Below, piece after piece: positions 44,158 through 56,150 of a DNA stretch of 64,000 nucleotides. The DNA comes from Maniola hyperantus (taxonomy: Eukaryota > Arthropoda > Insecta > Lepidoptera > Nymphalidae). Under the pieces are notes generated by a model. The model ran no database searches. It saw nothing but the letters and a program-made list of their open reading frames with translations, and was not told where the DNA came from. A program made the translations under genes and the position numbers. Location of the stretch: contig NC_048546.1 of NCBI RefSeq assembly GCF_902806685.2, positions 5,952,001-6,016,000 of the forward strand. Reading direction: 5' to 3'. Within the stretch, counting starts at the first letter, position 1. Each line of letters starts with the position of its first letter.

Positions 44158-44592
44158 AAAAATCGGCCAAGTGCTAGTCGGGCTCGCGCACCGAGGGTTC
44201 CGTACTACAATCGTATTTTTTCGACATTTTGCACGATAATTCAAAAACCATGATGCATAAAAATAAATAAAAATATATTTTAAAATGCACAGGTAAAGCC
44301 CTTTCATATGATACCCCACTTGATAAAGTTTTCTTACTTCGAAAATTGAAAATACTAATTTTTAGATCATGACCACAATTTAAATATTTTTGTGTGATGT
44401 AAACCTATGTTCACGGTTTTCAGATGTTTCCCCTTATGTCTGCTATTAGACCTACCTACCCATAATCTGCCAAATTTCATGATTCTAAGTCAACGGGAAG
44501 CACCCTGCAGGTTTCTTGACAGACCGACAGACTGACAGACAACAAAGTGATCCTATAAGGGTTCCGTTTTTACTTTTGAGGAACCCTACTAA
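44158..44592 (+). repeat. Dispersed GGTTCCGTA-type repeat, full copy
   Basis: This is the best copy in the window: CGGCCAAGTGCTAGTCGGGC at the start, TTTTTCGACATTTTGCACG, GCCCTTTCATATGATACCCC, ATCTGCCAAATTTCATGATTC and GATCCTATAAGGGTTCCG at the end. Confidence 0.65.
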
Positions 44593-45212
44593 AAGATCTA
44601 TAACTCAACTATATATCTATAGATCTATAGAGCTTTAACTCAAAGATAATAACTGATAGGGCGATAACGTGATAAAAGACGACATATTGGCCAATCAACA
44701 ACGTGTGAGTATGAGCGATGTGATAATAGTGCGTTGTTACTCAATTGACTGATTAGTGCATTACAGCTTCATATCTATCAAACTTATTATCACTTCCCCA
44801 TACCCAGCAGAGAAAATAATTCTCACAATTTGAGTTACTTAATAAATCTAATAGCTATTAATTTTCTTATTAATTAAGAGCAACGACTGAGTTTCTTGAT
44901 GGTTCTTCTCGGTAGTAGTTAGGTAGGAATGGCATTAAAGCCTGACCAGATATACAGGGTGACCGGGGATGTGACGTCTAAAAGAAAAATTTGAATACCT
45001 TATATTAAGGGGTATCCAAATCACCCCCATGTATGTTGAACGATTTTCAGTAGTTTAGGAGATATGAATTTTTTCATATTTTTTTCATAATTTTCATCCG
45101 TCAGTGGTTTTTTTTTTCTTTTTCTGTAGAACGTTTTGGGACATTTTTTTTCGTGGTAATTAGTAACCATAAGTTCAACTATTTCCTAAAAAATACCGGT
45201 TAACCTAGGCTA

Positions 45213-45375
45213 TCGGGCCAATTCTCCTGTACACAATTTCTAAACCTAAACTAAATTAACAGGTTTAAATCTAGTGCTATCCTTTTCTGCAAGCAACATT
45301 ATGAAAGGGATAGCAATAGATTTAGACATATCATTTTAGTTTAGTTTAGAGATTGTGTACAACGGAATTAGCCAC
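45213..45375. mobile_element. MITE with GTACACAATTTCTAAAC arm, copy 2
   Basis: The left end GGGCCAATTCTCCTGTACAC and right end GTGTACAACGGAATTAGCCA match the copy at 6384-6545. Both are followed by CACATTAT. Confidence 0.75.
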
Positions 45376-45564
45376 ATTATGGAACTTTACTAAAATTTTA
45401 TCGAAAGTTCAAAATTATTGTTCGAGCGCAGTAGTTACAAAACTTCAAGACTTGAAAAAAAAATTAAAAAGGAGGATTAGTAATTTAGGGTACCGTTGTA
45501 ACCTTCGGGTACGGAACCCTAAAAACGATTTCATCGTCCATTCTAATAGTTAAATGGAAATTGG

Positions 45565-45872
45565 ACTAAGAGCTAGAGCGCACCACGGTGCGTTAAATTG
45601 CAGTGCGTTTTAAAATCCGCAAATTTGAATTTTAATCTATTAAAATCCTGTGCTGAATTAATTCCGCAGTGCGCGCACTTCATAGAGCTAGCGCGCACTA
45701 CGGAAAATTTCCATACTTTTTTTCCGCAAAATCTATAAACTATAGAACTATATTCAAGCGCGCGCACTGAGGCATTAATTCCGCACCGGATTTTGATATA
45801 ATTAAGTAAATTCTTTACGGATTTTAAAACGCACCTCAATACCCCGCACCGTAGTGCGCGCTAGGTCTAAGT
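45565..45872. mobile_element. 308-bp MITE with GCGCACCACGGTGCG ends
   Basis: ACTAAGAGCTAGAGCGCACC at the left faces GTAGTGCGCGCTAGGTCTAA/GT at the right. A second inner pair, TTTTAAAATCCGCAAA and TTTACGGATTTTAAAACGC, also pairs. The motif GAGCTAGCGCGCACTACGG occurs again in the middle, an internal copy of the end. Confidence 0.75.
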
Positions 45873-46399
45873 AACTGCGGAGAAAGAGTGGCTATTTAAA
45901 AAAAATCGTTTGACATGGAAATTATGTTTCTTCAAGGATAATTACAATTGTTACGTAGTTATCAACGTTCAATACTGGCGTAATGCCAATAGTAAACATT
46001 CGTATTTTGTTTGCACATGAACCAGATGTCGCCGGAAATGTAAGAATAGGTTCAATAATAAAAGAAATTATAGTTTATTTATTAACAGTTTGCTGATCCT
46101 AATCATTTATTAATCTACCGGTTTCGCACGGGTAACTTATTACAATTTTCATAGGGATCTAATTTTTTTGAAAATAAAATATAGTCTATGTCACTCAAGA
46201 ATAATATAGCTTTCTACGGGGGAAAGAATTTTCAAAACCGCTTCAGCAGTTCCAGAGATTACCCCCTACAAGTAGACTTACAAACTTTACCTCTTTATAA
46301 TATTAGTATAGGTTTAAGGCTATGAAAACTTACACACGTGGTAGTAGGGAAAGTAATTCCCTTAAATATTATTAGGAAGGTAGGTACTTAATCACTTTC

Positions 46400-47700
46400 G
46401 ATTTTTCCAGATTCTGAATCTGAAAGTCAGGTTGGTGTAGATCTCATTTTTTGGGGCAAAATAATGAAAATCTTCGGAGATAATGATGGAGAATAGAAAT
46501 CAACATTAAATGGCTCGCAAATAGTGCTGCGATTATTTTCTTTAGAGGTTGTTCAAAACCATGATAATTCGGTGGTAAAACAATCTAGCCTGATAAATAA
46601 AATTACTTTAAATGAAGAATCCATCTATCTTATAATGATTTACATAAAGGTAGATAGGTAGGTAGTTAGGTACTAGTTACTACCTTCCTTCTAATCGATA
46701 CAAATAAAAACTGTTAAGTAGGTACTACGTAATTAACTACTACGTAAAAATTCCGTAAGTAGAAAGGTCAGTGGAAAGGTTAATTTGGTGAACAAAATTT
46801 CATCGTACAAAGAATAACGAACAAATAATATCATTATACAGAAGTTATGTAAGTAAACCTAGTAACTACTACCATCCAGAAAAAATCTGTGCTGAATTTG
46901 TTTAATAGCGCAGTTATTTACTCTATCCCTCCCTTAATCTTTTCTTAGTAGGTACGAATGTAAGGTAGGTCTGTATAGTCACGAAAAGGTCATCATAGGC
47001 ATTGACCCGCTAAAATGCGCAGTGAACACAGTATGTAAATGAGCACGAGCCTTGCACGAGCTCTTTTCAGTCAGATAAATAATTTGGAGCACAATTAATC
47101 GTTATTTTTAACCGACTTCCAAAAAAGAAGAGGTTCCATACCTACAAACGCATTTAAATTTCATTTTTAAAATAGATTTATCAAAGAAAACAATTGGCTA
47201 ACTATAATGATCCAATAAAGTGGTGATAGTCTAGTGGTCACTGCTTGACTTTCACTAAAAATATGGATTCAGCAGCCTAGAAAAACTATCCAGGAATAAA
47301 ATCTTCTTTTAGCAAAAAAAATGTGCGGTCATATTAGCAGGGACAATTTACTTGTTTTAAAATATTATCCCTGGCATAAGGTATTGTATTTTTAAGTAAA
47401 TATAATTATGTATAATGTATAATATATTTTCCAGACTAACCAAATCATATTTAAATATGAACATAATATTATGACGTGTAAAATAATATCTAGGTATACC
47501 TAGATATCAACCATATCACTATTCGAAGCATATTGCGAGTGATAAATATAAATTTAGTACGGTTGTTACTGATAAGGGACAATATTATTATGACCTTATA
47601 ATATTGTACAATAATCATGTGCTGTTTGTTGCCTACTGGGTACTAAAATAATAAAGATTTTTTTAAAATATTAATAATAATTTGTTAAAATATAATGTAA
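46400..47700. other. AT-rich intronic stretch, one SINE head
   Basis: Only GTGGTGATAGTCTAGTGGTC at 47220-47239 (the A-box end of the GTGATAGCCTAGTGG SINE) and a CCGACTTCCAAAAAAGAAGAGG fragment near 47110 are recognisable. Confidence 0.45.
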
Positions 47701-47775
47701 TTAGTAAAATTTTATAACATAAATACTAGCTGATGCCCGCGTGTATTGAGGATTTTAATTTTTAAAACTAGATTA

Positions 47776-47996
47776 TTATCCATACTTAATATTATAAATG
47801 TGAAAGTGTCTGTCTGTCTGTCTGCTAGCTTTTCACGGCTCAACCGTTCACCCGATTTTGACGAAATTTGGTACAGAGATAGCTTGCATCCCGGGGATGG
47901 ACATAGGCTACTTTTTATCCCGGAAAATTTAAGAGTTCCTACAGGATTTTTTAAAAACCTAAATCCACGCGTACGAAGTCGCGGGCGTCAGCTAGT
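47776..47996 (+). mobile_element. Helitron-like copy, near full length
   Basis: It runs from TTATCCATACTTAATATTATAAATG to GTCGCGGGCGTCAGCTAGT. A fragment of another copy in the opposite sense (ACTAGCTGATGCCCGCG) begins at 47725. Confidence 0.7.
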
Positions 47997-48377
47997 TATC
48001 TATAAATATACCAAATCGCATTCAATCCATTCAAAAGTTTCTGCGTGATGCGTGAAGTTAATATAAGTACAGCCAGACAAAAATAAAAATATATGTTTGG
48101 CCTCTATAATCTACCTAGATAGGTACATTAGGTAGGTAATATTAGTAAAAGTTCCCTCGACTTAAACTTTCAAAATAGGTATACCGGTAACATAATAATA
48201 GTAGGTACCTAGGTATATTTTTAAAGTTTTTGTTGGAGTTTTATGCACATAGGTAATTCGTCCACTTCTAGTTTGTTTATACAGAGAGTAATATAAGTAC
48301 ATATTATAAGTAGGTATAGTAAAGGTGCATAATAATTAAATGTATCTAGGTACAAATAATTTCAAAATAAATGTATA

Positions 48378-48590
48378 ACTAGATGATGCCCGCGACTTGG
48401 TCCGCGTAGATTTAAGTTTTTAAAAATCCCGTGGGAATTCTTTGATTTTCCGGGATAAAAAGAAGCCCATGTACTTTCCCAGGATGCAAGCTATCTCTGT
48501 ACCAAATCTTGTCAAAATCGGTTGAACGAATGAGCCCTGAAAGGCGAGCACACATACACACTTTCGTATTTATAATATTAGTATGGATAT
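48378..48590 (-). mobile_element. Helitron-like copy, near full length
   Basis: ACTAGATGATGCCCGCGACTT at the left and TTTCGTATTTATAATATTAGTATGG at the right are both preserved, as is CGGTTGAACGAATGAGCC. Confidence 0.7.
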
Positions 48591-49199
48591 AAATGAATGA
48601 CTTGATCTACCTAGTGCCTACGTATTTAGTCCGATACGGTGCTTACATAATGTAATACAACACCAATCCTTGAGGAAACCAAACCAAATCTGACACACAT
48701 AGATACCTAACAATAAACTTGTGACTATCTCACTATACCCACTAACCACTTAAGTAAATTGATTTTAAGTTTCCTACTTAAGGATAAATCGATACCTAAC
48801 TTAGTAGGAATCTATTTATAATACCTACATAATTCATTAATCATAATAATCCAATTATAAAAGACAAAGTATAAGGAAACGGAAACGTACAACATTTTGA
48901 TATAAAGTAGGTTAAATAACTATTATAGCTGTTTGGCTCTTGCTCAAAAAAAATATTATTGGCAATCTGAGTTGACAGCACTTAAATTATTTAGTTTATT
49001 GTAACAAAGCTGCAATAAGTACGCAAAAAATATTAAAAAGACCTTTGACAGTCGCCTTTTGGTAGATTCTTTCGACGATTCAAAAGCAATTTATTTAAAT
49101 AAGAAATCTTTCTATTTCTCTTCCCATTTTCTAACAGGTTCAGCATTGTGGACTATAATTTTAAAAAATTTGGAGAAGTTTTCTTAATTATGCAAGGTC

Positions 49200-49765
49200 A
49201 AACATGACTAATATTTCCTCTCAAACGATAAAGCTTGCGCTAGGCCTGTCCCCTAGTTCCGAGCGATAAGACGTATAAACACAAGGATTCTGTAACTGAA
49301 AAAGAAAATGGTCCTCAAGCAAGGCGCACTATTGTGTTCCTGGTGCGCCTCATTATGGTGTTTAACAACCTACAATATATTATATATTTTTAAATTTTGT
49401 GATTTACGATCAGTCCGAGGACTTTTAGCAAATTAGGTGTAGGTTATTGCTATAATATAGTGACATTTTATTGGTCCGAGGGAGAGTCTACTTAGAGTTT
49501 AGACTGACGTCGCTGCCTGGCTGGGTTGGACGATAGAACGAGTTCGATCCCGTAGCCCAACCACCAGGCGACGTGTGGTACACTGTAGGATTTTAATCAG
49601 CACGAGTCCGACATAACCTCCGTACCTCCCCTGGCTAGGTGATACCCATGATGAATTTTCTCATGGAAAAAAAAAACTGGTGCAATATTACAACGGGTAT
49701 AGAGTTAGATTAGATAAATTAGAACCGTCGATCTTTTGGTTATTAGTCCGCGCCTTGACAGCAAA
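49200..49765 (-). mobile_element. Old, split copy of the Phe-like SINE with an inverted-repeat insert
   Basis: ATGACTAATATTTCCTC...GATAAAGCTTGCGCTAGG (49203-49245) matches the body of the SINE at 11338, and CAACGGGTAT...AACCGTCGATCTTTTGGTTATTAGTCCGC (49692-49760) matches its head. Between them at about 49510-49575 lies CGTCGCTGCCTGGCTGGGTTGG facing CCCAACCACCAGGCGACG around a B-box-like GAGTTCGATCCCG. Confidence 0.4.
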
Positions 49766-50264
49766 CTGTTACAATTCAATATAATGTACAATTCAAGTAC
49801 AAAAGATATCTACCTATTTAAATAATTAAAAAAAACTATCATTGGAGAAGGACACACTTCTTCGATCGACATGCCTACTGAAGTATGTAGTTTGAAACAA
49901 ACAAAAGTAAACACAAACTATTTATAGCTGACAGGCTAAACGGTTGTTTTGTTATGCTAAAACTCGTGACATCACAATATCACTAGGTTCTCTTGAACAA
50001 TAATTAACACATTACCTACTGTTTCAACTTTGATAGCGATGGTTAGAATCAACTAGACGATGAAGGTTTAACCTCATTAGTTATTACTTATCAGCATCAC
50101 TCAAAATGTCGTCACCAGGAAATATAAAAACATCCTATTACCATAATATTGTTAGAAGGAATTTACGCATGATTTATTTGATCGATTTTACTTATTACTT
50201 CCTCTAATGAAAAAGTATATCTTCTATATTTTTATACATATATTACAATCATGATCACCATTCA

Positions 50265-50450
50265 CTCTCAGGCATGCAGGTTTTATCACGATGTTTTCCT
50301 TCACCGTTAAAGCAAGTGATATTTCATTTCTTACAACGCACCTAGCTCCGAACAGTTGATGAGAAGGTGCATGCCCGGGTCGAACCCCATGTCCCCGAAT
50401 TGGAGGCCGACAACTTAACCTCTAGGTTACCACTGGCTTGCCGCTTGTCA
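50265..50450 (-). mobile_element. SINE (GTGATAGCCTAGTGG family), head plus body
   Basis: GGTAACCTAGAGGTTAAGTTG, GGGTTCGACCCGGGC and AACTGTTCGGAGCTAGGTGCG are read on the - strand. The 3' block with the CTCCATAATGTT motif is truncated. Confidence 0.65.
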
Positions 50451-51054
50451 GCTACTCTCTTGCGTCTTGCGTGATCAGTTGATCACGTACGATATTCGCT
50501 TGGGATTTCATTGAAAACTATAATAATACCTATTATTCCGATTCTTGTACCTAATCATAAAAAGACATCGATTGTGCCCATCTACCTTTAAAGAGCATAT
50601 TTAATATTCATGCATAACACGCACATGCTATCAAGGTTGGCCGATTATTTTGTGATTTTCTTTTTATGGTTATGGAACATACCCATATACCTGCCTTCGG
50701 TGTGAAATGAATACATTTTAATTTATGTGCTGTTAAATTTCAAGGCAGGGTCACACGCCACCGTTACCACGTTAAGTAGTAGGCAAGTAGGTAGGTACTA
50801 GGTACTAAAATTTTTAATATTAGGCCAACTGCCGATACTTGATCGAACCGTAACAGTTTCGTAAGCATGTCAAATCTTTATAGATCGGGAAATAACTCGT
50901 AGCATATACCATGATGTCATGGTTAGAATGAATCTTCAAATTTCATACTTATATACTGAGTAGGTGATCTATATATACTTAATACTTACTTTAAAGAGGA
51001 AAGATTTGCATGTTTATAATCGATAAACTCTGAAACTACTGAACCGGTTTTAAT

Positions 51055-51297
51055 AGTCCACCACGCTGGACTAGTCAAGTGCGGATTGGCAGCCTTCACA
51101 CACATTTGAGAACATTATGGAGAATTCTGAGCCGTGCAGGGTTCCTCGCGATGTTTCCCTCGACAGTTAAAGCAAGTGCATTCAATAGCTTAAAACGCAA
51201 AATCAGTCCGAAGAGTTAGAGGTACGTGCCTGGGATTGAACCGCCGACCCCCCGAACAGGAGGCCGACGTCTTAACCACTAGGCTATCACCGTTTTC
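51055..51297 (-). mobile_element. SINE (GTGATAGCCTAGTGG family), full length
   Basis: This is the reference copy for the family. The - strand has GGTGATAGCCTAGTGGTTAAG (A box), GCGGTTCAATCCCAGGCACG (B box), TAACTCTTCGGACTGATTTTG, GTCGAGGGAAACATCGCGAGG, GAATTCTCCATAATGTTCTC and CAATCCGCACTTGACTAGTC, ending at the GTGGTGGACT block. Confidence 0.8.
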
Positions 51298-52096
51298 TCC
51301 ATCTAGTGCTACCTATTAATTTCGCTTGGAACTAAATAAAAGCTCCAATATTTTATTACTATATCAATAACTACTACTGAGGAAATAAATTGATTCATTG
51401 GGAGTTAGAATTTCAGTCATGGTTTTCAGCGCCGCGCCCGCCTAAGCGCCTGTCAAAGTTTTGCGGGTGCATCTTCCGAACTAGAATTGCAGATGGACGT
51501 TAAAATGCTACATCTGGTAATTAGCTTGTTATTTGTTACAAATGTTACCGATGTTAGGGCAAAAGCGAACTAACACAAGAATAGGTATTCAAATAATTTC
51601 CGCATTATGTGAAAACTAAAATAGCTAAGCAGGTATTTTTATACCTATTAGAATAAAGAAATGCAGGAAATTATATCTATCACCATGCAAAAAGCTCATA
51701 AAATATTTTATGCCTATCATGACACCCGAAGGTGCATTCGCTATAAATAATGTTGGGGCATGGTTGGTTGGGGCATTACGATTTACATCAAGTAGGTATA
51801 GGTACCTACTTACCTACCTACCGGAACCTTGAAACATTCCATTTGATATAAAAATGAAAGCTCTTTCGCCTTCACTCGATCACTTGAGCCCACACGAAGT
51901 TTGCGACACGTGCAATCGGTATTCTGACCGCAAGACCGGCTTGATCAAAAAACAGGGCAACACTCATTAACATGTGTACTTACTTACGTGCGTTACTTCG
52001 AACATGCGTGATTTTTTTTATATAATCCCAGCAGTATGCGATTCCATCGATAAGAAGTTTCATCACCATATGTTCCGAAAAGTTCAGTTCACTCAC

Positions 52097-52139
52097 CTAG
52101 TTTCCCCATCATTTCCTCTAAAGCGTGCTCCTTGTCCAT
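52097..52139 (-). CDS. SLC22-type transporter exon 1 with start codon
   Basis: The exon has 14 codons plus one base: MDKEHALEEMMGKL then G, followed by the consensus donor GTGAGT. Joined to the exon at 39170-39281 it gives EEMMGKLGDFGRYQ, the N-terminal pattern of lepidopteran organic cation transporter proteins. The intron is about 12.8 kb. The start lies 2.1 kb from the first visible exon of a divergently oriented family member at 54288. Confidence 0.85.
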
Positions 52140-53269
52140 GATATCTTTAGTGGATCCTGGTTGTGTTGAAGTGTTGTCGGTGTTCTGTAAAGAACCACAA
52201 GCACCATTGATGTATAAAGCCTATAAAGTGTGGGAGCACGCGACACTGGCGGCGATAATGCGAGGAACAGACGCCAGACACGAATGCCGGCGGACGAGCG
52301 AATGGACGGCTCGTCGTGGCGCCGCCGACTGCCGACACCGTGGCGGTCGGTTACCGCAATCGAACAAAAAAACTAGCACCTCCTTATCTCCATTAACTCA
52401 TACCTCACAAGCAAATACCTGCGTGCCTGTGCCTGCACAAAATATGAGCGTCAGCCACACGAGTACGTCGGCGATGCACAAACATCTCAATCACCGATCT
52501 AGCTACTTAATAGAAAATATCTACGACTACCAGCATATCTGTCAAGCTCAAAAAACGAGAACGCTCACTGAACAAAATAGCAGCCCACAATATAAGCGTT
52601 GTGGTTTCTTTAAAGATCCACATCGCGAAATTCGTGTTAAACCTTTTTTAAACGCCCATCACCATGACTTACGGCAACCACTGAACGATGATCACATAGG
52701 GAATTTGTTATCATGAAATTAAATATCTGCTGCGTTCGTAACTCGTAGTTGCACTACTACAACTAGGCATCAGACGTCAGAGCTTTTCTTCACTGCCGCA
52801 ATGCGTCGTAGTCAAATCTCACGAAAGCCGCGAGACGAATTTTGCTATGTGGTCGTTCTATGCTTGCCACAACCCGTTATGGACCTTTTAATAAGTGCCA
52901 TAACACAACACAACATGAGTAACAGCTCACTGTGTATGGAGCGGTGAACAAAATCCAGTTAGCCTTAATGATAGCCGACCTCCGGTAGGCGGGAGCACTA
53001 GAAGAAGAATAACAAGGATGTTTTAAAGAAAACAGAACCATTATGAGCTGTTTTATCGCTCAGTGAGCGTTTTCGTTCTATAAGCGTAACATAATAATAT
53101 CCATAGGGAGCCTAAAGTTCAATAATGATAATATAGAGTTTATTAATAATTAATTAATTAAATTTTAATAATTATGGCTAATATTCTTTAAAAAAATAAA
53201 AATAAAAATTATAAACTAATTTAAAGACGTACCTATGAGGTACCACTTTATAATAATGTATAAGTTTTT

Positions 53270-53345
53270 ATACATATATATAGTATAATAATGTATAGTA
53301 TAGTATAATAGTGTATAGTATAGTAATGTATAAGTTCTTAGAAAT
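53270..53345. repeat. TATAGTATAATAATG tandem-like microsatellite
   Basis: Degenerate repeats of ATGTATAGTATAGTATAATA in three to four units. Confidence 0.6.
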
Positions 53346-53469
53346 AAAACAGTCACGTTTTATTTACGCTATGCATGCTTTGTTTATTCAGGCATTAACG
53401 TTTAATAGGGTTGTTCTTGTATATATCTAATCATGGGAACTACTGAATCGAGTTTGGTTTTTATTTTTA

Positions 53470-53705
53470 TTTTATTCAGATACAAGTTATCCCTTGACAG
53501 CAATCTCGCCTGGTGGTAAGTGATGATGCCGTCTAAGATGGAAGAGGGCTAACCTGGAATGGGTATGTCAGTTTTTATTACATGCCCGTCCCTTTGGTTT
53601 CTACACGGCATCGTACTGGAACGCTAAATCGCTTGGCGCCACGACCGAAGCCTCCCACCAGACCAGACCAGAAATTTAGAAATTATAAAATTTCAAAACC
53701 CTGCC
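53470..53705 (-). mobile_element. SINE fragment (CTGGCGCAG family)
   Basis: GACAGCAATCTCGCCTGGTGG, AGTGATGATGCCGTCTAAGATGG, CTACACGGCATCGTACTGGAACG and CCACCAGACCAGACCAG are present. The tRNA-like head is missing. Confidence 0.7.
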
Positions 53706-54287
53706 AGGATATTGCACTCGGTTTATTTCACTTTTTTTTTGTAAAGCCAGTATGGGGTGCTAAAACTTGTTTCCTCTAAAATAACGAAAATAACAGACAA
53801 CATATTATCTCAGTAAAAAAAAAATAACTAAGTATTACTGAAGTATAAATAAACATTAAAATTATTAGCTCTATCATACCAGCTTATACAAGTCAACTGA
53901 CAATCGCTTACCTGCATTATTAAAGGAATCGTGATCTTTGAAGAAGAACAAAATTAGAATAAGGGGAATAACCTTTGCATTTTACTGCACTAACATTAAA
54001 TTATTTCAATATTTTCGATATTTATCCTTATCTTTTATGTTTTAGCAGATAAAGTAATTATAATCCTCTAAGTTCTAATTTAAGGAATTTTCGATTACCA
54101 GCCAATATTTTCCTGATACCTAGAACAAAATGTTAAGGCAAAACTAGTAGGCTTGGAGAGTGACATGATTGTAAATCGTGCATTACGGCCTCAATTCTAG
54201 GAATGTCAATGTAAGTAAATAACTATGGAATGAAAAGGGAAATTTCACTTCAAGGACGAAATGTAGAAAATATACCTTACTTTTTAG

Positions 54288-54576
54288 TATTGGAACGATA
54301 TATGAAGATGTTACGACGGATGTTTTGGGCCATATCGGCTCTTGGCAATGGTTGGTGACATTTATTTCTGCAACTCTGATGGTGCCTTCGATGTTGAATC
54401 AATATGAAGACATGTTTCTGCTAGAGCCGCCACGGGAAATTGAATGCGATGTCTCCGCCTCCTCATCGGTGTTTAATACGAGCTTGTGCACTTACTCTGT
54501 TCTGAATGGCACCAAAGTGTACAAATGCACCACATGGCATGTTAAGTTTTTATGGATGATTTGGTTTAAAAAATCG
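54288..54576 (+). CDS. SLC22-like transporter, + strand paralog, exon A
   Basis: Acceptor CTTTTTAG and donor TCG|GTAAGT bound this exon. After one base of a split codon it encodes IGTIYEDVTTDVLGHIGSWQ, WLVTFISATLMVPSMLNQYE (first membrane span), then a Cys-rich loop with N-glycosylation sites (FNTS, NGTK) and VYKCTTWHVKFLWMIWFKKS. The order span 1, long loop, CTTW motif is that of insect SLC22 proteins. The exon with the start codon was not found. It reads divergently from the gene starting at 52139. Confidence 0.75.
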
Positions 54577-55059
54577 GTAAGTAATTTTACATTTTCATCA
54601 TTATTAAGATCTTGACATCTATTTTAGATTTAAGACGATACCAACTTATAAAAATTGCCAAAGATATTTTTTCTGTGAACGGCAACTACCTCCACCATAC
54701 TGCAATAAAAGACAACGACCATGAATGCATCGCGTTGGTAACGTCTTCCTCATGCGTTCCTGTCAACCGCGAGCTTTGCCTCGGTCTAACTTTTTTATTT
54801 TATTTATTTATTATCAAATCAAAATACAATTCAAAAAGCTTAGTCTAAAAACACCGAAAAAACCACAGAGGTTTGTCCTCAATAGCTGCAACGATTAGGT
54901 AGATATCAACTATTTAGTTAAAGAAAGAATCCAGTTGTGAGAAAAACTACCCACATTACTCGCTGCACCAGCTAAGTATTGCACCAAGACAAGTACCTGC
55001 AGTAAGTAAATTCTTTTAGAATCTTTGTACCTACTAAGGCTAAGTACCTACCTATTCAC

Positions 55060-55250
55060 TTTCAGACTCCTATTTTACCCCCTTAGGAGTTGAATTTTCA
55101 AAATCCTTTCTTAGCGGATGCCTACGTAATAATAGCTAACTGCATGTTAAATTTTAGCCCGATCCGTCTAGTAGTTTGAGCTGTGCGTTGATAGTTCTGT
55201 CAGTCAGTCAGTCAGTCAGTCGCCTTATCCTTTTATATATTTAGATTTAG
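55060..55250 (-). mobile_element. Helitron-like copy, second subtype, with GTCA microsatellite
   Basis: CTATTTTACCCCCTTAGGAG, TAGCCCGATCCGTCTAG and GCTGTGCGTTGATAGTTCTG are followed by five GTCA units (55198-55220), an expansion of a motif normally present once or twice. Confidence 0.55.
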
Positions 55251-55548
55251 ATTACCAACATCGTGCATCGTAACCACAAAACCATTATATATGGATTACC
55301 TACTAAGATTTCATTACCTATAATTTTATTATCACGTTTTATGTATTAAGCATATAAATAAAAATAAGTACCTGAGCAAATGTTCACGACTCCATTAACA
55401 TAAAACTTTTACTAACTTGATAATTTACCTCAATTTACTTTCCTGATCAAAGAAGATTTTACTTTAAAGGTAATTTACTGACCTACTTATTTCGAGGAGC
55501 GCGGGGAAAGCACTACTCACGTGGTGAAAGCAAGAAAAGATATGAGTT

Positions 55549-55888
55549 CCGTATCTCCAGCGAAAAAAAGGAACCCTTATAGAATCCCTTCGTTTTCTGG
55601 CTGTTTCTGGTCTAGCAACACACACAGACTGGTGTGAGGTGTCTGTCTGTCTTGACCCGTGAAGGGAATCAAAATTTATAGAGTAGGTAGTTAGTTCACT
55701 TCCCGTCCCGTTGACCTAGAATCATGAAAGGCAGGTGAGCATTAGCACAAATAAGTATTTAAAAGAGAAAAATCCGAAAGCCGTGAATTTGTAGTTACAT
55801 CACAAAAAATAATTAAAAAGTGTTATTTTTTATACGATTGTACGGAACCCTTCGTGTGCGAGTCCGACTCGCACTTGATCGGTTTTTT
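55549..55888 (-). repeat. Dispersed GGTTCCGTA-type repeat
   Basis: GGAACCCTTATAGAATCCCTTCG, GTTGACCTAGAATCATGAAAGGC and GCGAGTCCGACTCGCACTTG, ending before GGTTTTTTC. Confidence 0.55.
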
Positions 55889-55994
55889 CAATTTGAAATT
55901 AGAATTTATTAAGCTACACTAATCCTAGGTTTAAAAGTAAAATATTTTTATGGTAGGTACTTACCTACTTTTTAAAACTGCACTCCTGTAAAGT

Positions 55995-56150
55995 TATAAA
56001 TCCCACACAACCCCACATTGTTGATGTCTGCCAATACGCACGTGGCCAGCGTGGTAGACTATGGTCATACGGTCCTTCTTATTCTGAGAGGAGACCCGTG
56101 CTCAGTATTGAGCTGGCGATGGGTTGATCATGTTGATGATGAGTTGATGA
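55995..56150 (+). mobile_element. SINE 3' end (GTGATAGCCTAGTGG family)
   Basis: GATGTCTGCCAATACGCACG, CCAGCGTGGTAGACTATGG and GAGACCCGTGCTCAGTATTG match the end of the copies at 8182 and 35918. Confidence 0.6.

Larger units (their letters stand above)
52140..54287. other. Putative bidirectional 5' region between divergent SLC22-like genes
   Basis: The first 800 bp are relatively GC-rich with an open + strand frame of 194 codons (52132-52716), but that frame has no recognisable domain and covers the transporter's 5' region. I treat it as chance. A SINE fragment lies at 53470-53705. The first exon of the + strand gene may be here, but I could not identify it. Confidence 0.4.

Noticed and set aside
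51225..51297. tRNA gene on the - strand
   Set aside because: A and B boxes belong to a dispersed SINE with at least eight copies in the window. There is no proper cloverleaf.
52132..52716. 194-codon open frame on the + strand
   Set aside because: It overlaps exon 1 and the 5' region of the - strand transporter, has biased low-complexity composition and no domain. It is most likely chance in GC-richer promoter DNA.
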